Source of the DNA: Calycina herbarum
Taxonomy: Eukaryota > Ascomycota > Leotiomycetes > Helotiales > Pezizellaceae
Assembly (NCBI GenBank): GCA_001414485.1
Contig: LLEY01000083.1
Coordinates: 124,001 to 188,000 of the forward strand
Length of the DNA: 64,000 nucleotides
Direction of reading: 5' to 3'
This document shows, in pieces, positions 1-11,782 of the stretch; position 1 is the first letter of the stretch, and each line of letters begins with the position of its first letter. A program made the translations under genes and the position numbers. A model generated the notes under the pieces. The model worked only from the letters and a program-made list of their open reading frames with translations. It was not told the DNA's origin and ran no database searches.

Positions 1-1580
1 CTTATTTTGTCTCCCTGAATAGCAGTGAAGGATCGGATAACAGTTGGGGCGCTGAGGGCTGGTGAAGGACGGTTCCCTTTGGTAGAAAGTCCACGTTGTG
101 GTTTGAAAACGGCGCGATATTTATCTAAGATAATAGCCTTCGCTCCGACCTTTCCCTTCGTTGAGCTGTACTCGGATGCATTGAGAATGAGTCCAGATAC
201 GATGATTCTTGCGATGATTTCCAGTGTGAAAATGACGAACAATCCAAATATAGCATAATCGGTTTGGGTGGCGCCCCATTGCTTGGGACGAGGGTAATCA
301 TAAACACTCCTTGAAGATTCTACTGCAAGTAGTATTGTTTGAACCATAATGAGTATCAGAATAACCGGCTCCGTGAGAGGATATACGAGTACGTCACATA
401 ACCAATTCCTTACTTTGCTGTCGGAAGAAAAGATTCCCAGCGATCTGCCCCGCAGAGGGTTGGGTGGCTTTTCTATTTCTTCCTCATAAGACTTCACGGG
501 CTCGGCTTTTCCAAAGAACTTCATTGCCTTTTCAACAGGAGCAGTGGGCAATTGGGCCTGGGGATTGGGACCGGCTGCTAGCGGATCCTTTTTGCGTTTT
601 GGCTGAAATCTAATTTCCTCTTCATCACTCAAACTCGCCATGGTGGAAAGACTAGGCTGTCTTGTCAGCCGACTCGCTCGACGAGCAGCAAAATCTATCA
701 TCTCCGCCTCTCCGCTTATATTGACGACACGCTGTGACATCGCTCTGACGATAGAACCAGCTCTCAAGAAAGCGCCAGAGGTAGTGGATGGTGAGCGAGA
801 TCTGGACTGATTTTGACCATCAGGAGCAAGTGAAGCTCCATAGCTGTGTCCCCTTGAGCGGCCAGGTCTGGGTGATCGTCCTTGTTCCGCCGACCCAAGG
901 CCATCAGCATGCCTGGAGCTCCTCCGTCGTACCTGATCGGCGGAATCAAAATTGACGCTGTGGAAGCTTTCTGATCTATTGTGTCGCTGTCCCCCAGAAC
1001 TATACACCTGTGCCCCACTTATAGGTTGGAGGTGGCTCGCGTCGGTAAGGGGTATGCTGTCAGAACCCTCGGTGGGAAAATAACTTGTTTGGTCTCCAAA
1101 ATACTCATCGCTGGCATCACCATAGGGAGATATTCGATCAATATCGTCGGTTCCGTAGTTGCCGAAAGGGGAGAAGGTGCTGGGAGCTGGCGATGGCTGG
1201 GGGACTTGAGAAATGCTGATATCTGGTACACTCAGGCCTGTGAATGCCATTGCCGCCGCAAAGGAGGAAGTATCTACTGGAGATGAGGGGGTTTCCGGTT
1301 CGTCATTATAATTCCGGTTCTGTTGTGCCCTGGTCGACTGGGTTGAGACTGGAGGCCTCGAGGGTCTCTCGGTTCGACTTGGTGATCCATTTTCCACCCG
1401 TTCATAACCACCACTTGTCGGCCGTGAAGATATGCCACCCAATATGCTCCTCCCTCGCGTGTGCTGTCGGTGGCCATCAGCCAAGTCGACGGACTCTGGT
1501 GGTGGTCCTAGATTTTGAAGAGGAATCGAGTGAGGAGGGGTAGTAGGATGCGATGGATCTTGTGAATTAGGAGGCGGCAT
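1..1580 (-). CDS. CCH1: Calcium channel Cch1, N-terminal part (runs off the window)
   Basis: Cch1 is the pore-forming alpha subunit of the fungal high-affinity plasma-membrane Ca2+ channel and works with Mid1. One open frame runs from an ATG at 1580 (A at -3) to the window edge, about 526 codons with no stop. The first ~390 residues are Ser/Pro/Arg-rich and low in order (start MPPPNSQDPS), as expected for the cytosolic tail. The first voltage-sensor domain follows: a helix around VYPLTEPVILILIMVQTILL, then a segment containing FTLEIIARIIVSG, the S1 and S2 of four-domain Ca2+ channels. The remaining ~1,500 or more residues, the pore loops included, lie outside. Its promoter faces that of the PHD-finger gene. 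Identity rests on the S1-S2 region and is family knowledge; no search was run. Confidence 0.85.
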   Translation of the reverse strand, partial: MPPPNSQDPSHPTTPPHSIPLQNLGPPPESVDLADGHRQHTRGRSILGGISSRPTSGGYERVENGSPSRTERPSRPPVSTQSTRAQQNRNYNDEPETPSSPVDTSSFAAAMAFTGLSVPDISISQVPQPSPAPSTFSPFGNYGTDDIDRISPYGDASDEYFGDQTSYFPTEGSDSIPLTDASHLQPISGAQVYSSGGQRHNRSESFHSVNFDSADQVRRRSSRHADGLGSAEQGRSPRPGRSRGHSYGASLAPDGQNQSRSRSPSTTSGAFLRAGSIVRAMSQRVVNISGEAEMIDFAARRASRLTRQPSLSTMASLSDEEEIRFQPKRKKDPLAAGPNPQAQLPTAPVEKAMKFFGKAEPVKSYEEEIEKPPNPLRGRSLGIFSSDSKVRNWLCDVLVYPLTEPVILILIMVQTILLAVESSRSVYDYPRPKQWGATQTDYAIFGLFVIFTLEIIARIIVSGLILNASEYSSTKGKVGAKAIILDKYRAVFKPQRGLSTKGNRPSPALSAPTVIRSFTAIQGDKI

Positions 1581-2558
1581 TATGGCCTATGCCAATGACC
1601 CGAAGGCCTTCGTCGTATCGTGGTAGCCTGCTCTCGAGGGTTGAGGGTTGAGGGTTGGTGGAATTAATTGTGCAAGTGCTGTGTCGCCTGTCGAGAAGGG
1701 AAACTGCAATGCGCTGCGCGGCCGGAGGTGCTTCTCAGGTCGTGGTCATCATGGAGTTGCTGCGAATGGTAAACGAGGGTATCTAGAGGTGATCTAGAGG
1801 ATGTTTCCGTGGAGGGGATTCTTCTTCCTCGGCCTTCTGTCGTAGATTCTGGGGTCTTTGGTGGTGTTGGTATTGGATTGAAGCAGAGCAGAGCGGAGCA
1901 GATCAGATTTGTTTTCAGCAATTCTGTAACATGGAGCCGTGGTTCACTTCGAGGTGAGCCTAGTCCAGCGATGCGCGGCTGTGCAATCGCCCAAAAGCAC
2001 CCAAAAGCCGTGTTCCTGAACCCCTGCCCGACAGGTACGAACACCTATTCCTGGTAACAGGTGCAGCGTACTAGGAGTCCCCAGAAGTTAGATCGGGTAC
2101 ATTTTGGGGGTCAGTTGAAGTAAATCTACACTTTTCTACTGGTTGGGGAATTTGATCACGAAAAATGCAGGTTCAATACTTGATCTGATAGATAAAAAAA
2201 CAAACTATATAAGAGTATATTTTCTCTGATCAATGGCCGCGAGTAAGACTTTGCCGCTATCTGAAAATGTCGGGTCAGCGCAAATCTCCACTGGCCCCAA
2301 TGAAACCGTCACGTGAGCATCACTCTAAACCTGACCACGGATTTAGCTTTAGGTTCGCGCCAGGCTAAAGTACCGCGTCGGTAACTTTTTTGAAAGCATG
2401 AACACCACTCCCACCAAACTACTCTACTTCCACTTGCAATTGCCAACAACGCGTGCGCCAGTCTTGCCGTCATCGCAGACCACAACATCCTTCCTCCCAC
2501 TTCTCCGTCTCGATAAGAACCGCCATCCCTCGATTGTTGCAACCGCATCAGCCTCAAT
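1581..2558. other. Divergent intergenic region CCH1 / PHD-finger gene
   Basis: About 980 bp between two divergently transcribed genes, so it must hold both promoters and 5' UTRs. ORFs inside it show no recognisable product. A short TTGAGGG tandem lies near 1640-1655. No transposon ends or RNA genes were seen. Confidence 0.5.
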
Positions 2559-5253
2559 ATGGTGTCTTCGCGCAAGAGGGGCCGTCAGGAGATGGAGGAA
2601 CCTGTCGCGACCGAACCACCAAAAACCAAAGAGCCCACCATGCTGGACCGCATCAGGAACATGTGGGAGTTTGCTGCTCTTACGCAATACATTTTTACCT
2701 TTGGCAAGGCCCTCAAGATCGACGAGAATATGGACACCGAGGCAGGCCTCCCTTTGGACCACACCGACCCTTTCTCACCACTAATTTGTTCGCTCTAGGA
2801 ATTGGAAATGGAATGTCTGAAGCATCATTCAAATGTTCTACAAGATCTCGGTCTCGCCCTTTTGAAGTTCGTTTCCTCCCATAGAGGATTGACGTAGGTT
2901 GCCCACCCCCCTGTCTAACCCCGTATACTGACGCTATACAGGCCAGAGATCTTCGATGAGTATACTAGGCGACAGTATGTTGCGAAAGCACCTGATCGCA
3001 ACCCTTTTGGTGTCGAGGGAGAGCCTGCCAAGTTTGCCGAGTTCGATGTTTTTACCAAGGTAGGCTGCATTGACGAGCGCGAAACATATGCATACTAACG
3101 CTCATCGCTCCAGATCCGAGTACTACAACAACTTACCCAATGGACAATGGTAAACCCAGACCGTATTCGAGAGAGGATGGATGAACAAAAGGATGTTGAA
3201 CAAGCAATATGGGTATGTTTCAGCTAGGATATCAGAAAGGGCAGTGCTAATAGCCGTTCAGCGTGTTGAACCATTTGGCTGGGACTCGGAGGATCGCACC
3301 TACATTGTTCTCGATGATAACCGACTTTACCGTCAAACCGAACCACCTCCACCTCCCCCTCCTGCGACGAAAGCGAAAAAGAATTCCAAAAAAGCCAAGG
3401 CGGCATCACGCGCGAGCAAACGCAGAAGAATCTCCGAAGCTGTAGAAAGCGAGGCAGACGCTCAGGATGATACCATATTAGGTGACGATGTAACGAAAGA
3501 AGATGATGGTCTAGGTGGTATGAAATGGGAGTGTCTTGCAGTTACATTGGAGGATTTCAACACATTTCTCGCCACTATTGAAAAGAGTCGGGATCCGAAT
3601 GAGAAGATCCTTCGTCAACGAATCGTCGATGACCTATTACCTATTTTGGAGAAGCAAGAAGAAGCTAATAAACGCAAGGCAGCCCAGAAGGAGCGAGAGC
3701 TACTGAATCTCGAGAAATTAGCGACGGCCAAGAGATCAAGCAGAATTGCGGGTAAGATGGAATCACAGAAGCAAGAAGAGGAGGCTCGTGAAGCAGAGCG
3801 CAAAAAACACGCGGATCTAGCTATGGCTAAGAAAGAGCAAGAGAAGTGGCTAAAACTGGAAAAGGAGCGCGAGTCTCGCATGGTGACTCGAGAGCAACGA
3901 CTAAAGGAAAGAGAGGCCCGTCGAATACTGCATGAGGAGGAACTTGCCAACCTTTCCGAAGATAACAAAAAGGTCGAAGACGGTGTTGGTCGTCTCTCTG
4001 AACGTCATCTCAAAGCGGAAATCGAACGGAAAAAGCAAGCACTTGAGGAACTTGCGGAAGAAGAAGACTGGATATTCGATTGTATCTGCGGTGCTTATGG
4101 ACAGATTGATGACGGTACTCATAGTATTGCATGCGACAAATGCAACATATGGCAACACAGCAAGTGTGTTGGGGTCAGTCAAACAGAGGCGGACCGGGAG
4201 GATTTTTCTTTCGTTTGCAAGACTTGCGAGCGCCGAGCTTTGGACGAAGAACGAGCCAAAAATCGCCCTCCGATCAAAATCAAACTCAATCGACCCGGAT
4301 CTTCCTCTGCTGCTTTGCCGCCGACGCCACAGAATAGCACGCCGGTTGTTTTGGTTCCCTCGGTTAACGGTTCTCATTCAGAGAAACAAGAATCCCCACG
4401 AGCCGTACTTAGTTCGCCAGTCAAGTCCAGTCACCAGCAAAACACCCCAAAGATGGCAACATGGCAACCCAATTTAAGTCACTCTGTTGCACCCCAGATT
4501 TCTGAATCCCCACAACGTCAGAGTAGCCCAATCCTTCCTCCACCCAAGTTTAATGCCAGACCCAATCCAGCAGGCGCCAATGGAACACATACTCTATCAT
4601 CTCCCCCAAATGGCAAACTCAATTTCAATACACCATTCAGTGCTGTACGGCCATCAAGTGCTCATGCATTCTCATCGCCGCATCCCAACAGCCCCACAAA
4701 CTTACCACCTCCCGGGCAACCACCAGTCTACACCTTTATGAATGGCAGTGGCATAAATTACAACAAAACTACACCAAGCCAGCTCTCATCGGTAGGCAAT
4801 GGTGTAAATGGATCTTGGCAGGTGCCCGATGATGGCAATCCTTTTGGCGGACCTGTCAACCATCCTTCGTCCCCGTTCACCGGAGCCCATATATTAACAC
4901 CCGCAACTAAAGCAAATACTGTCTTGGAATCACCAGCCAGCGGTAAGGTCCAAAACCCAACACCAAATATGCACACATGGAAACCTAGTGGATCCTCGCC
5001 TCCACAAGCTGCACCGGTTCAAGAACAACCACAAGAAAAGGTGCTCCCTCCAGCCACGATGGGATTCTCACCAACGAAACACTCGCCTCCACGATCCACG
5101 GCATCGAATGGAAGCTTTGGGTCTGTGACGCCTTCTGTATTACCACCAGTGGCATCGTTGTCGCCGATCCTGCATGCACAGAATCTCAGTCCTCCGGTGA
5201 AAATGGCAGAGCCTGAACGGAGCAAACTCAATGGCCAGGCCTTTTCCCCATAA
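2559..5253 (+). CDS. WHIM/DDT-like and PHD-finger chromatin protein
   Basis: Five exons (2559-2741, 2799-2893, 2942-3059, 3114-3212, 3262-5253) join in frame to 828 aa. Residues ~20-190 form a helical module (KNMWEFAAL-type start, then LTPEIFDEYTRRQY and VEPFGWDSEDRTYIVLDDNRLYR) resembling the DDT/WHIM region of ISWI-partner and Rsf1/Cecr2-type proteins. A Lys/Glu-rich coiled coil follows (~260-430). A PHD finger sits at ~438-492, running from CICGAYG through CDKCNIWQHSKC to CKTC (Cys4-His-Cys3). The last 330 residues are Pro/Ser-rich and disordered. Likely nuclear; PHD fingers of this type usually read histone H3 tails. Similar proteins in other fungi are mostly called just PHD-finger proteins, so the complex is not assigned. 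The first intron is GC-AG. Start chosen as the first ATG (MVSSRKRGR) in frame with the conserved helix. Confidence 0.85.
2742..2798 (+). other. Non-canonical GC-AG intron in the PHD-finger gene
   Basis: The exon ends ...GACACCGAG and the intron begins GCAGGC; no GT lies nearby. It ends ...CGCTCTAG with a CTAAT branch-like box ~17 nt before the acceptor. Splicing here keeps the frame (NMDTE joined to ELEMECLK). Reading through reaches TAG at 2796. Confidence 0.75.
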
Positions 5254-5766
5254 AATAGTCGACGGCCTGGTGAGCGTGGATAGATTATCGGAGACGTTAG
5301 CAGTCGTTGGTGGACTTCAACCGGGATCATATCCCTCATTCCCTCACTTTCCTTGGACCCCCCTTTCCTTTTGTAGATAGTGTGGTCTCCCAGCATCTGG
5401 GGATTTCTATGCGGCGCATAAGGGCAGGCCAAGAGTGGGTCTGCAGCGACTTTGTTATGAGAGTATGAAATGACCATCTAGATTGGAATGGGATAGACGA
5501 GCATTGGGAAACGAAGGATGTACCATCAGTAATAACGAGTATAAATTGAACGAATGACCTTTGCGATTGCTTTTCTTTTGTTTTCTGTTTTCTTACATTA
5601 TCTGCTGTATTTATTATGCGATTCTTTCGGATTAGGAGAATGTTTTTGGAGTGAGAGCCCAATGAAAGGAGGAATTTGGGAGAAATCATTTTGATATTTG
5701 CTTCTCCGCGCAGCCAAGATTCGTGCATCGTGAGGCAACATGGGGCGACAGAATGTGGAGTTCTCC

Positions 5767-5841
5767 TTATCAGCGACCAATCAGATGACGACTCTCCGTC
5801 TTATCGGCGTGAGAGCAGATCCAAAGTGTTTTTCTCTTATC
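5767..5841 (-). promoter_or_regulatory. Cluster of three GATA (AreA/NIT2-type) sites with a CCAAT box
   Basis: Three HGATAR matches on the minus strand: TTATCA at 5767, TTATCG at 5801 and TTATCG at 5837. A CCAAT box lies at 5777-5781. AreA/NIT2 GATA factors activate nitrate-assimilation genes under nitrogen limitation, and clustered sites are typical. The position, 490-560 bp before the nitrite reductase ATG, fits. Matches are exact; function is inferred. Confidence 0.5.
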
Positions 5842-6063
5842 GTGAGTTGCTCTTTTTTTCCGAGGAGATGGATGCTGTAATGATGCATATTTGATGCGCT
5901 GGGAGAGACGCCCCGGAGAAGGGTGTATCAGCGGGGACTGCTTTACTCACTGGATGTCGCCATGGCCCCGCCAATCCACGTCTGGGAATTGCAAACTTGC
6001 AGCAGGAGTAGCCTGCCAGCTAGCAATTGAGTCTGGTTCTGGCCTTTGGTATTGGTAGGTCGT

Positions 6064-6071
6064 CTCCGAGG
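6064..6071 (+). promoter_or_regulatory. NirA/NIT4-type binding site (CTCCGAGG)
   Basis: CTCCGAGG exactly fits CTCCGHGG, the site described for the nitrate-specific activator NirA of Aspergillus. It lies ~260 bp upstream of the nitrite reductase start. A single 8-mer can occur by chance, but with the GATA cluster and the identity of the gene it is a reasonable call. Confidence 0.5.
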
Positions 6072-6328
6072 ATGTGGTGGGAGATGGTCTTTACGGAGCG
6101 TGTAGGTGAGCCCTTTTTGGGTGCGGGGGCAGGCTGTCTTTTCTATCTTTCTATGTCTCTTCTGCCACTTCTTCTTTTCTTAGCTGTTTCTCAACTTATT
6201 CTTCCATTCTTCCTCTATCGTTTCTGCCGTACGCTGCTTCTGTGATATAATCGTACATACCAGATTGATGAGTGCGTAACCTCTACTAGCTTGAAGTGTG
6301 CAGCGAGAGATATACCGGAATCGACAAG

Positions 6329-9300
6329 ATGTCAGCCAATTGGCAGCCCCAAGTGCCTATCCAGGACATCAAGGCGGGTCCGATCGAAAACGGCCCTGAT
6401 GGAGTGATAGGGTCGAAGGATCAGAGTAATGAAGGGCAGAGGAAGAAGTTGATTATTGTTGGATTGGGAATGGTGGGGATCTCATTGATGTGAGTGCCAA
6501 AGAGTTGTATTTCCGGGGGGAAAAGTTGCTGCCAGAGCTAATAAATAATAGTGAGAAGTTGATGAAACTCGATGCGAAGAGACGCGAATGGGACATCATT
6601 GTCATAGGAGAGGAATCACATCTTGCGTATAATCGTGTCGGCTTGACGAGTTTCTTCCAACATCGGAAGGTTGAGAATTTATATCTCAATCCTAAAGAAT
6701 GGGTAAGATCTTTCTACGATCTTCTATTCGAGGATGAGCCAAACTAAATAAATTCATAGTACTCAAACTGCCCATCAGGCTCTCTGAATTACCACCTTAA
6801 CACAAGAGTCACCGAAATCCATCTCGAACATAAACTTGTCTCGTGCTCATCCGGTGAGACAGTTCCTTATGATGTCCTCGTTCTAGCCACCGGATCCGAT
6901 GCCCTCGTCCCCAAACACACACCCGGCCATGACGCCAAAGGCGTCTTTGTGTATCGAACCATCGAGGATTTGGAGAAACTCATCACCTACTCCTCGGAAA
7001 AGAAAGGCACGTGTGGTGCTGTCGTAGGTGGTGGACTCCTAGGTTTGGAAGCAGCGAAAGCAATGATGGATCTAGAAAATTACGCCAAAGTCAAACTTAT
7101 CGAGAGGAATCGTTGGGTTCTAAGTCGACAATTGGATTCCGATGCTGGAGGACTTGTTGTCGAGCAAGTGAGAGATTTGGGTTTAGACGTCATGTTGGGC
7201 AAACGAGTGGGGAAGATTGAGGTCACTGAAGATAATTCAGTTAAAGGTGTGGTGTTTGAGGATGGGGAGACGATGGAGTGTTCTACGATTTGCTTTGCTA
7301 TCGGTATCAAAGCCCGAGATGAACTTGCCCGGAAAGCAGGCATCAAATGCGCTGACCGAGGTGGTGGAATTGTGGTCGATGGGGAACTGAAGACTAGTGC
7401 TCCGAATGTTTACGCCATTGGAGAGTGTGCCAGTTGGGAAAATCAAACTTTTGGTCTTATTGCTCCGGGAATTGAGATGGCCGATGTTTTGTCATTCAAT
7501 CTTACACAAGCGAAATCTCACGCCTATCGGACTTTCAAACGACCCGATTTGAGCACGAAGTTGAAGCTACTGTAAGTACCCTACTTCATTCCTTCTTCGG
7601 AAACCCCATCACAGAAACAAGCAAGTACTAATATGTTACAGAGGAGTCGAAGTCGCCAGTTTCGGAGACTTCTTCGCAGACAGAGACGGACCCAAACATC
7701 TCCCTCTCCGAGCAGCCAAAGGCAAAAAAGAGGGAAGTCCAAATGCTTTACGAAAACTAACCAACGGACAACCTCCTTCTCCGGTAAAGGCTTTGACTTA
7801 CAAAGATCCATTCCAAGCTGTTTACAAGAAATACCTCTTCACCCTGGATGGCAAGTATCTTCTAGGAGGGATGATGATTGGAGATACCAGGGATTATGTG
7901 AAATTGGTTCCTATGGTTAAGAATCAGAAGATGTTGGATGTAAGCTTTATTCTTGGTTTTTTGGTTTTGATACTGATGATTTGTAGGTGCCACCAAGTCA
8001 ATTTATTCTGGGAGCGAGTAAGGAGGGAGAAGATGGTGGAGAGGATCTTGATGATGATACTCAGATTTGCTCTTGTCATAATGTTACTAAGGGAGATGTG
8101 TGTGATGTTGTTAAGGATGGCAGCTGTAAGAGTATCGGAGATGTGAAGTCGTGTACGAAGGCTGGAACGGTAAGTACCTTGTTTCTTTAAATCCTCAAGT
8201 GAAAATGCTAATAGATTATTTTCAGGGCTGTGGAGGTTGTATGCCACTTGTAACCAGCATTTTCAACGCCCAAATGAAAGCCATGGGTAACGAAGTCAAG
8301 AACCACATCTGCCCTCATTTCAACTACTCCCGAGCCGATCTCTACAACATCATTTCCGTCAAACAACTCAAGACTCTCCAAGAAGTAATGAAGGAGGCAG
8401 GAAACGACCCCGAGAGCCAGGGTTGCGAAGCATGTAAACCAAGCATCGGATCCATCTTCTCCTCGCTCTATAACAAACACGTCATGGCCAAACCTCTAAT
8501 GGGCTTACAAGAAACAAACGATCGCTTCCTCGGAAATATCCAAAGAAATGGTACATACTCCGTCGTTCCTCGTGTGAGCGCTGGAGAAATCACTCCTGAC
8601 AAGTTGATTGTTATTGGGAATGTGGCGAAGAAGTATGATTTGTATACCAAGATCACTGGTGGGCAGAGAATCGATATGTTTGGTGCTAAGAAACAGGATT
8701 TACTTGCTATTTGGAAAGAGTTGGTAGAAGGTGGAATGGAAAGTGGACATGCGTATGCGAAGTCTTTGAGGACGGTGAAGAGCTGTGTCGGAACGACATG
8801 GTGTCGATATGGTATTGGTGATAGTGTTGGAATGGCCGTTCGGTTGGAGGAGAGATATAAGAGTATTCGAAGTCCTCATAAGATGAAGGGGGGTGTGAGT
8901 GGATGCGTCCGTGAGTGTGCCGAAGCACAGAATAAGGAGTAAGTCTCATTTCACTTCGTCGAAAAAGAGAACCTTGCTAACTTCTTCCCAGTTTCGGACT
9001 CATCGCAACTGACAAAGGCTTCAACCTCTACGTCGGCGGCAACGGCGGAGCCTCCCCAAAGCACAGCGAAATCCTGGCGAAAGATGTACCCCCCGACGAC
9101 GTCGTCCCAATCCTCGATCGCTACCTAATGTTCTACATCCGCACAGCCGACAAACTCCAAAGAACCGCCCGCTGGCTCGAGAACCTCCCGGGCGGAATAA
9201 AATACCTTCGCGAAGTAGTCCTCGAAGACAAACTCGGCATCTGCGCCTCCCTCGAAGCCCAAATGGAAGAATTAGTAGGAACCTTCTTCGACGAATGGGC

Positions 9301-10021
9301 AGCCGCAATTGCCGATCCTGAAATCGCGAAGAAATTCCGCCAATTCGATAACACGAGTGAAACTTTGGAGAATATGGAGATTGAAGAAGACAGAGGGCAG
9401 AAAAGACCGGTTTACTGGGCGAAGGAAAGTGCAAAGGTTGATTTCAAGAATACTAAATGGACGAGTCTTACCTGGCAACCTATGATTGAAGCAAGTCATT
9501 TTGCGGAAGCGGATAATACACCAAATGGTATCTCTGCGAATGTCAAGAGGGGAGATACTCAACTTGCAATCTTCAAGGTAAAGGGGAAGTACTTGGCTTC
9601 CCAACAAATGTGTCCACACAAACGCTCTTTCGTCCTCTCAGACGGCTTGATCGGCGATTCCAAAGATAAATTATGGGTTTCTTGTCCGAACCATAAACGG
9701 AATTTCGAACTCACGGGATCGCAAGCTGGACGGTGTCAGAATGATGAGGAGTTGAGTATTGCAACTTTTCCCGTCGAGGAGAGGGATGATGGGATGGTGT
9801 ATCTGAAGTTGCCGCCTGTGCATGAACTTGATGGGGTTCTGGGGACGAGCAAGTGGATGGTTAAGAAGGGGGAGAGTGGTGCGCATCCTTTTGAGAAGTT
9901 GGATCGGAAGATTGGACCTAATGGGACGAAGATGAAGGGGAGGAAACCGTTTGAAGCTAAGAGGCAGCTGAATGGGGCTGTCAGTGCTGGGGGTGGACAG
10001 GGGGTGGACATTGATTGGTGA
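6329..10021 (+). CDS. niiA: Assimilatory nitrite reductase [NAD(P)H]
   Basis: Reduces nitrite to ammonium with NAD(P)H in nitrate assimilation, in the cytosol. Seven exons (6329-6489, 6552-6702, 6760-7571, 7642-7939, 7987-8169, 8226-8938, 8992-10021) give 1,115 aa, the usual family length. Order: FAD-binding fold ([10 protein letters not shown] at ~34), NAD-binding fold ([14 protein letters not shown]), a BFD-like [2Fe-2S] segment (CSCHN at ~502, then SCTKAGTGCGGC), nitrite/sulfite reductase repeats with siroheme/[4Fe-4S] cysteines (CVGTTWC at ~724, GCVREC at ~759), and a C-terminal Rieske [2Fe-2S] domain (MCPHK and SCPNHKRN). All cofactor motifs are intact. Start is the ATG of MSANWQ; in-frame codons upstream are non-ATG. 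GATA and NirA-type sites upstream suggest nitrate induction and ammonium repression. Nitrate reductase and nitrate transporter genes, often adjacent in Aspergillus, are not in this window. Confidence 0.96.
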
Positions 10022-11005
10022 GGTACGTGGAGGGAAATGTTCATGATAGTGGGAACGGAAAAAGGGGGCTTAAATGGGGAGGAGTTGGAATCTGGTATTT
10101 GGAATGTGTAGAATATTTGAGATTGTTTTTGATATGTACAGCTTTGATTTTGACACCTTCTTTTCGTAGAGAAAAGCAGGACGTGGTTATGTATTTACCA
10201 AGAAGCGCGAAGTGGACAACAAGCACCCCTTGAGTTAGAAGTACCCCACCACCATCCCTAAACTCTTAAGCTAACTCCTTACAGAAGCCGATTTCTTTTT
10301 TTGATGCACGTCGCAATTTTTAGGGTGAGTAATCTGGGTGCATGCATATGTATCTCGGTTACGGAATCCTACATCTTGCGTTGTCACCTTATGGCTCTGG
10401 TGGCTGAAAGCAAAACGGCTTGGGTAAGCCACTTTCTTTTCTTCGCCTTGGGTTGGGCTTGTTCCAATCGGGCTTAGAGACTTTTGAGAAAACAACTTAT
10501 TTTGCACTTGTAGGTACAATGGTATACTCCAGTTTGACACCTGCTATAGGAGTTATTAACCTGAGGGCACCTGGTATTTTCGTGGGTGTTTTCTTGGGAT
10601 TCTAGTTTCTCGAGTGTGGTTATATATTTGTCTTATAACGCTCGTTGGTACTATTTGCTCTTTTTTTATTACTCAAATTCTCCTCGAATAACCCAGCTAT
10701 TATAAAGAGAAGCAGAAACAAAAATACTCAATGATCGTGCTCGAATAAGAGAGCGAGGGGGCACGTGGTGGACATAAAAAGCAGCTGTGAATAGCTCGTT
10801 ATTCCATTTTTCTAGTACAATTAAATATCACCCGATTACTTTAGAACACCGAAACTTGATTCATGATCTTTACATTCGCTTCTGAGGTCCATCGCAAGGC
10901 TATCGAAAACTCAAAGCTCTTATTACTTTCCGTTGTTCCCTCGTCATGATCAACTGATGTAGTGGGCATACTTTCCGGCTCTATCTACTTCGACGCTTCA
11001 AATAT

Positions 11006-11305
11006 GCTTTATTCACCAATTGCGGGATTGACTAATCACCTCACCACTCTATAGTATTAAGAAGTAAGTCTAGTAAGTTGAATTTTTGAATTCTATTGTT
11101 CAGAATTGTTTAGATTAATTAAATTAATTAAATAAAGTGCCGAATGTTTCAAAAATATAAAATTTTAAATACTCATACCGGTAACATTTATTTATTATGA
11201 ATATCCTAGATAATTTGGAAGACTCAAGTTGTCTAGAGGTTGATTATAGCACGTTTAGAGTATGTCTAGACAGAATTGGTCAATTATATAATTGGTGAAT
11301 AAGGC
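11006..11305. repeat. Possible degenerate MITE with ~16-bp inverted ends
   Basis: GCTTTATTCACCAATT at 11006-11021 is matched on the opposite strand by 11290-11305 with one mismatch. Similarity continues more weakly inward. The 300-bp interior is very AT-rich, as in an old, mutated MITE. No clear target duplication was found. Confidence 0.4.
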
Positions 11306-11629
11306 GTACCAGAACGTGCACAATCGGAGCATTCGTCAATCCAGCTTTAAACACAAGATCTAACTCACCATACAGACCTTGCGCAAAATTGGGTTCCATT
11401 CAAGGAGTCTTAAGTCACAAGGCGTTGAAGTGATGACGGAATTCAGATTATTCACTTCAGTCGTCGGTTATTACCCTGGTCCCACTCGTGGGATTCACAA
11501 ATCCAGCTCTCACTGAACGTCTAAAGAAACCATTCAAGACAATATTCGAGATCTGAATAATTAGAAAAGACGGACAGAGGAAGCCGAGTTGAGCTTCGAA
11601 CCCATTCAGGTCGGTAGAATAATCTCGCC

Positions 11630-11637
11630 TATATAAA
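11630..11637 (+). promoter_or_regulatory. TATA box of secreted cysteine-rich gene 1
   Basis: TATATAAA, ~146 bp before the ATG at 11783. The two paralogues have TATA-like boxes 105-145 bp upstream of their starts (13049 and 14142). Confidence 0.55.
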
Positions 11638-11782
11638 GAAAGCTATTGGACCCAAGACTACTCTTCATCTTCACCTCGAACCTTCCAAAACTTGGATACC
11701 ACTTGAAACTTTTCACCGCACTTAAACCATCTGAAGACCATCTTCCAATAACAACAATACTTCACAACTCACTATCTTCAAG

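Larger units (their letters stand above)
5254..6328 (+). other. Intergenic region upstream of nitrite reductase
   Basis: About 1.07 kb covering the PHD-gene 3' UTR and the nitrite reductase promoter. ORFs here have no recognisable product. Candidate GATA-factor and NirA sites are listed separately. A pyrimidine-rich stretch at ~6140-6240 precedes the start codon. Confidence 0.5.
10022..11782. other. Intergenic, AT-rich, with inverted-repeat remnants
   Basis: About 1.76 kb without a supported gene. The first ~250 bp is probably the nitrite reductase 3' UTR. From ~10.6 kb the sequence is AT-rich and mutated-looking (runs such as TTAATTAAATTAATTAAAT near 11115). It includes the inverted-repeat segment at 11006-11305 and the promoter of the first small secreted protein. 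Confidence 0.5.

Noticed and set aside
3615..4377. Antisense ORFs of 117-158 codons over the PHD-finger gene
   Set aside because: Shadows of a Lys/Glu-rich coding region on the opposite strand.
11560..11640. Possible tRNA (GGGTTCGAAGC on the minus strand)
   Set aside because: No matching acceptor, D or anticodon stems could be drawn.
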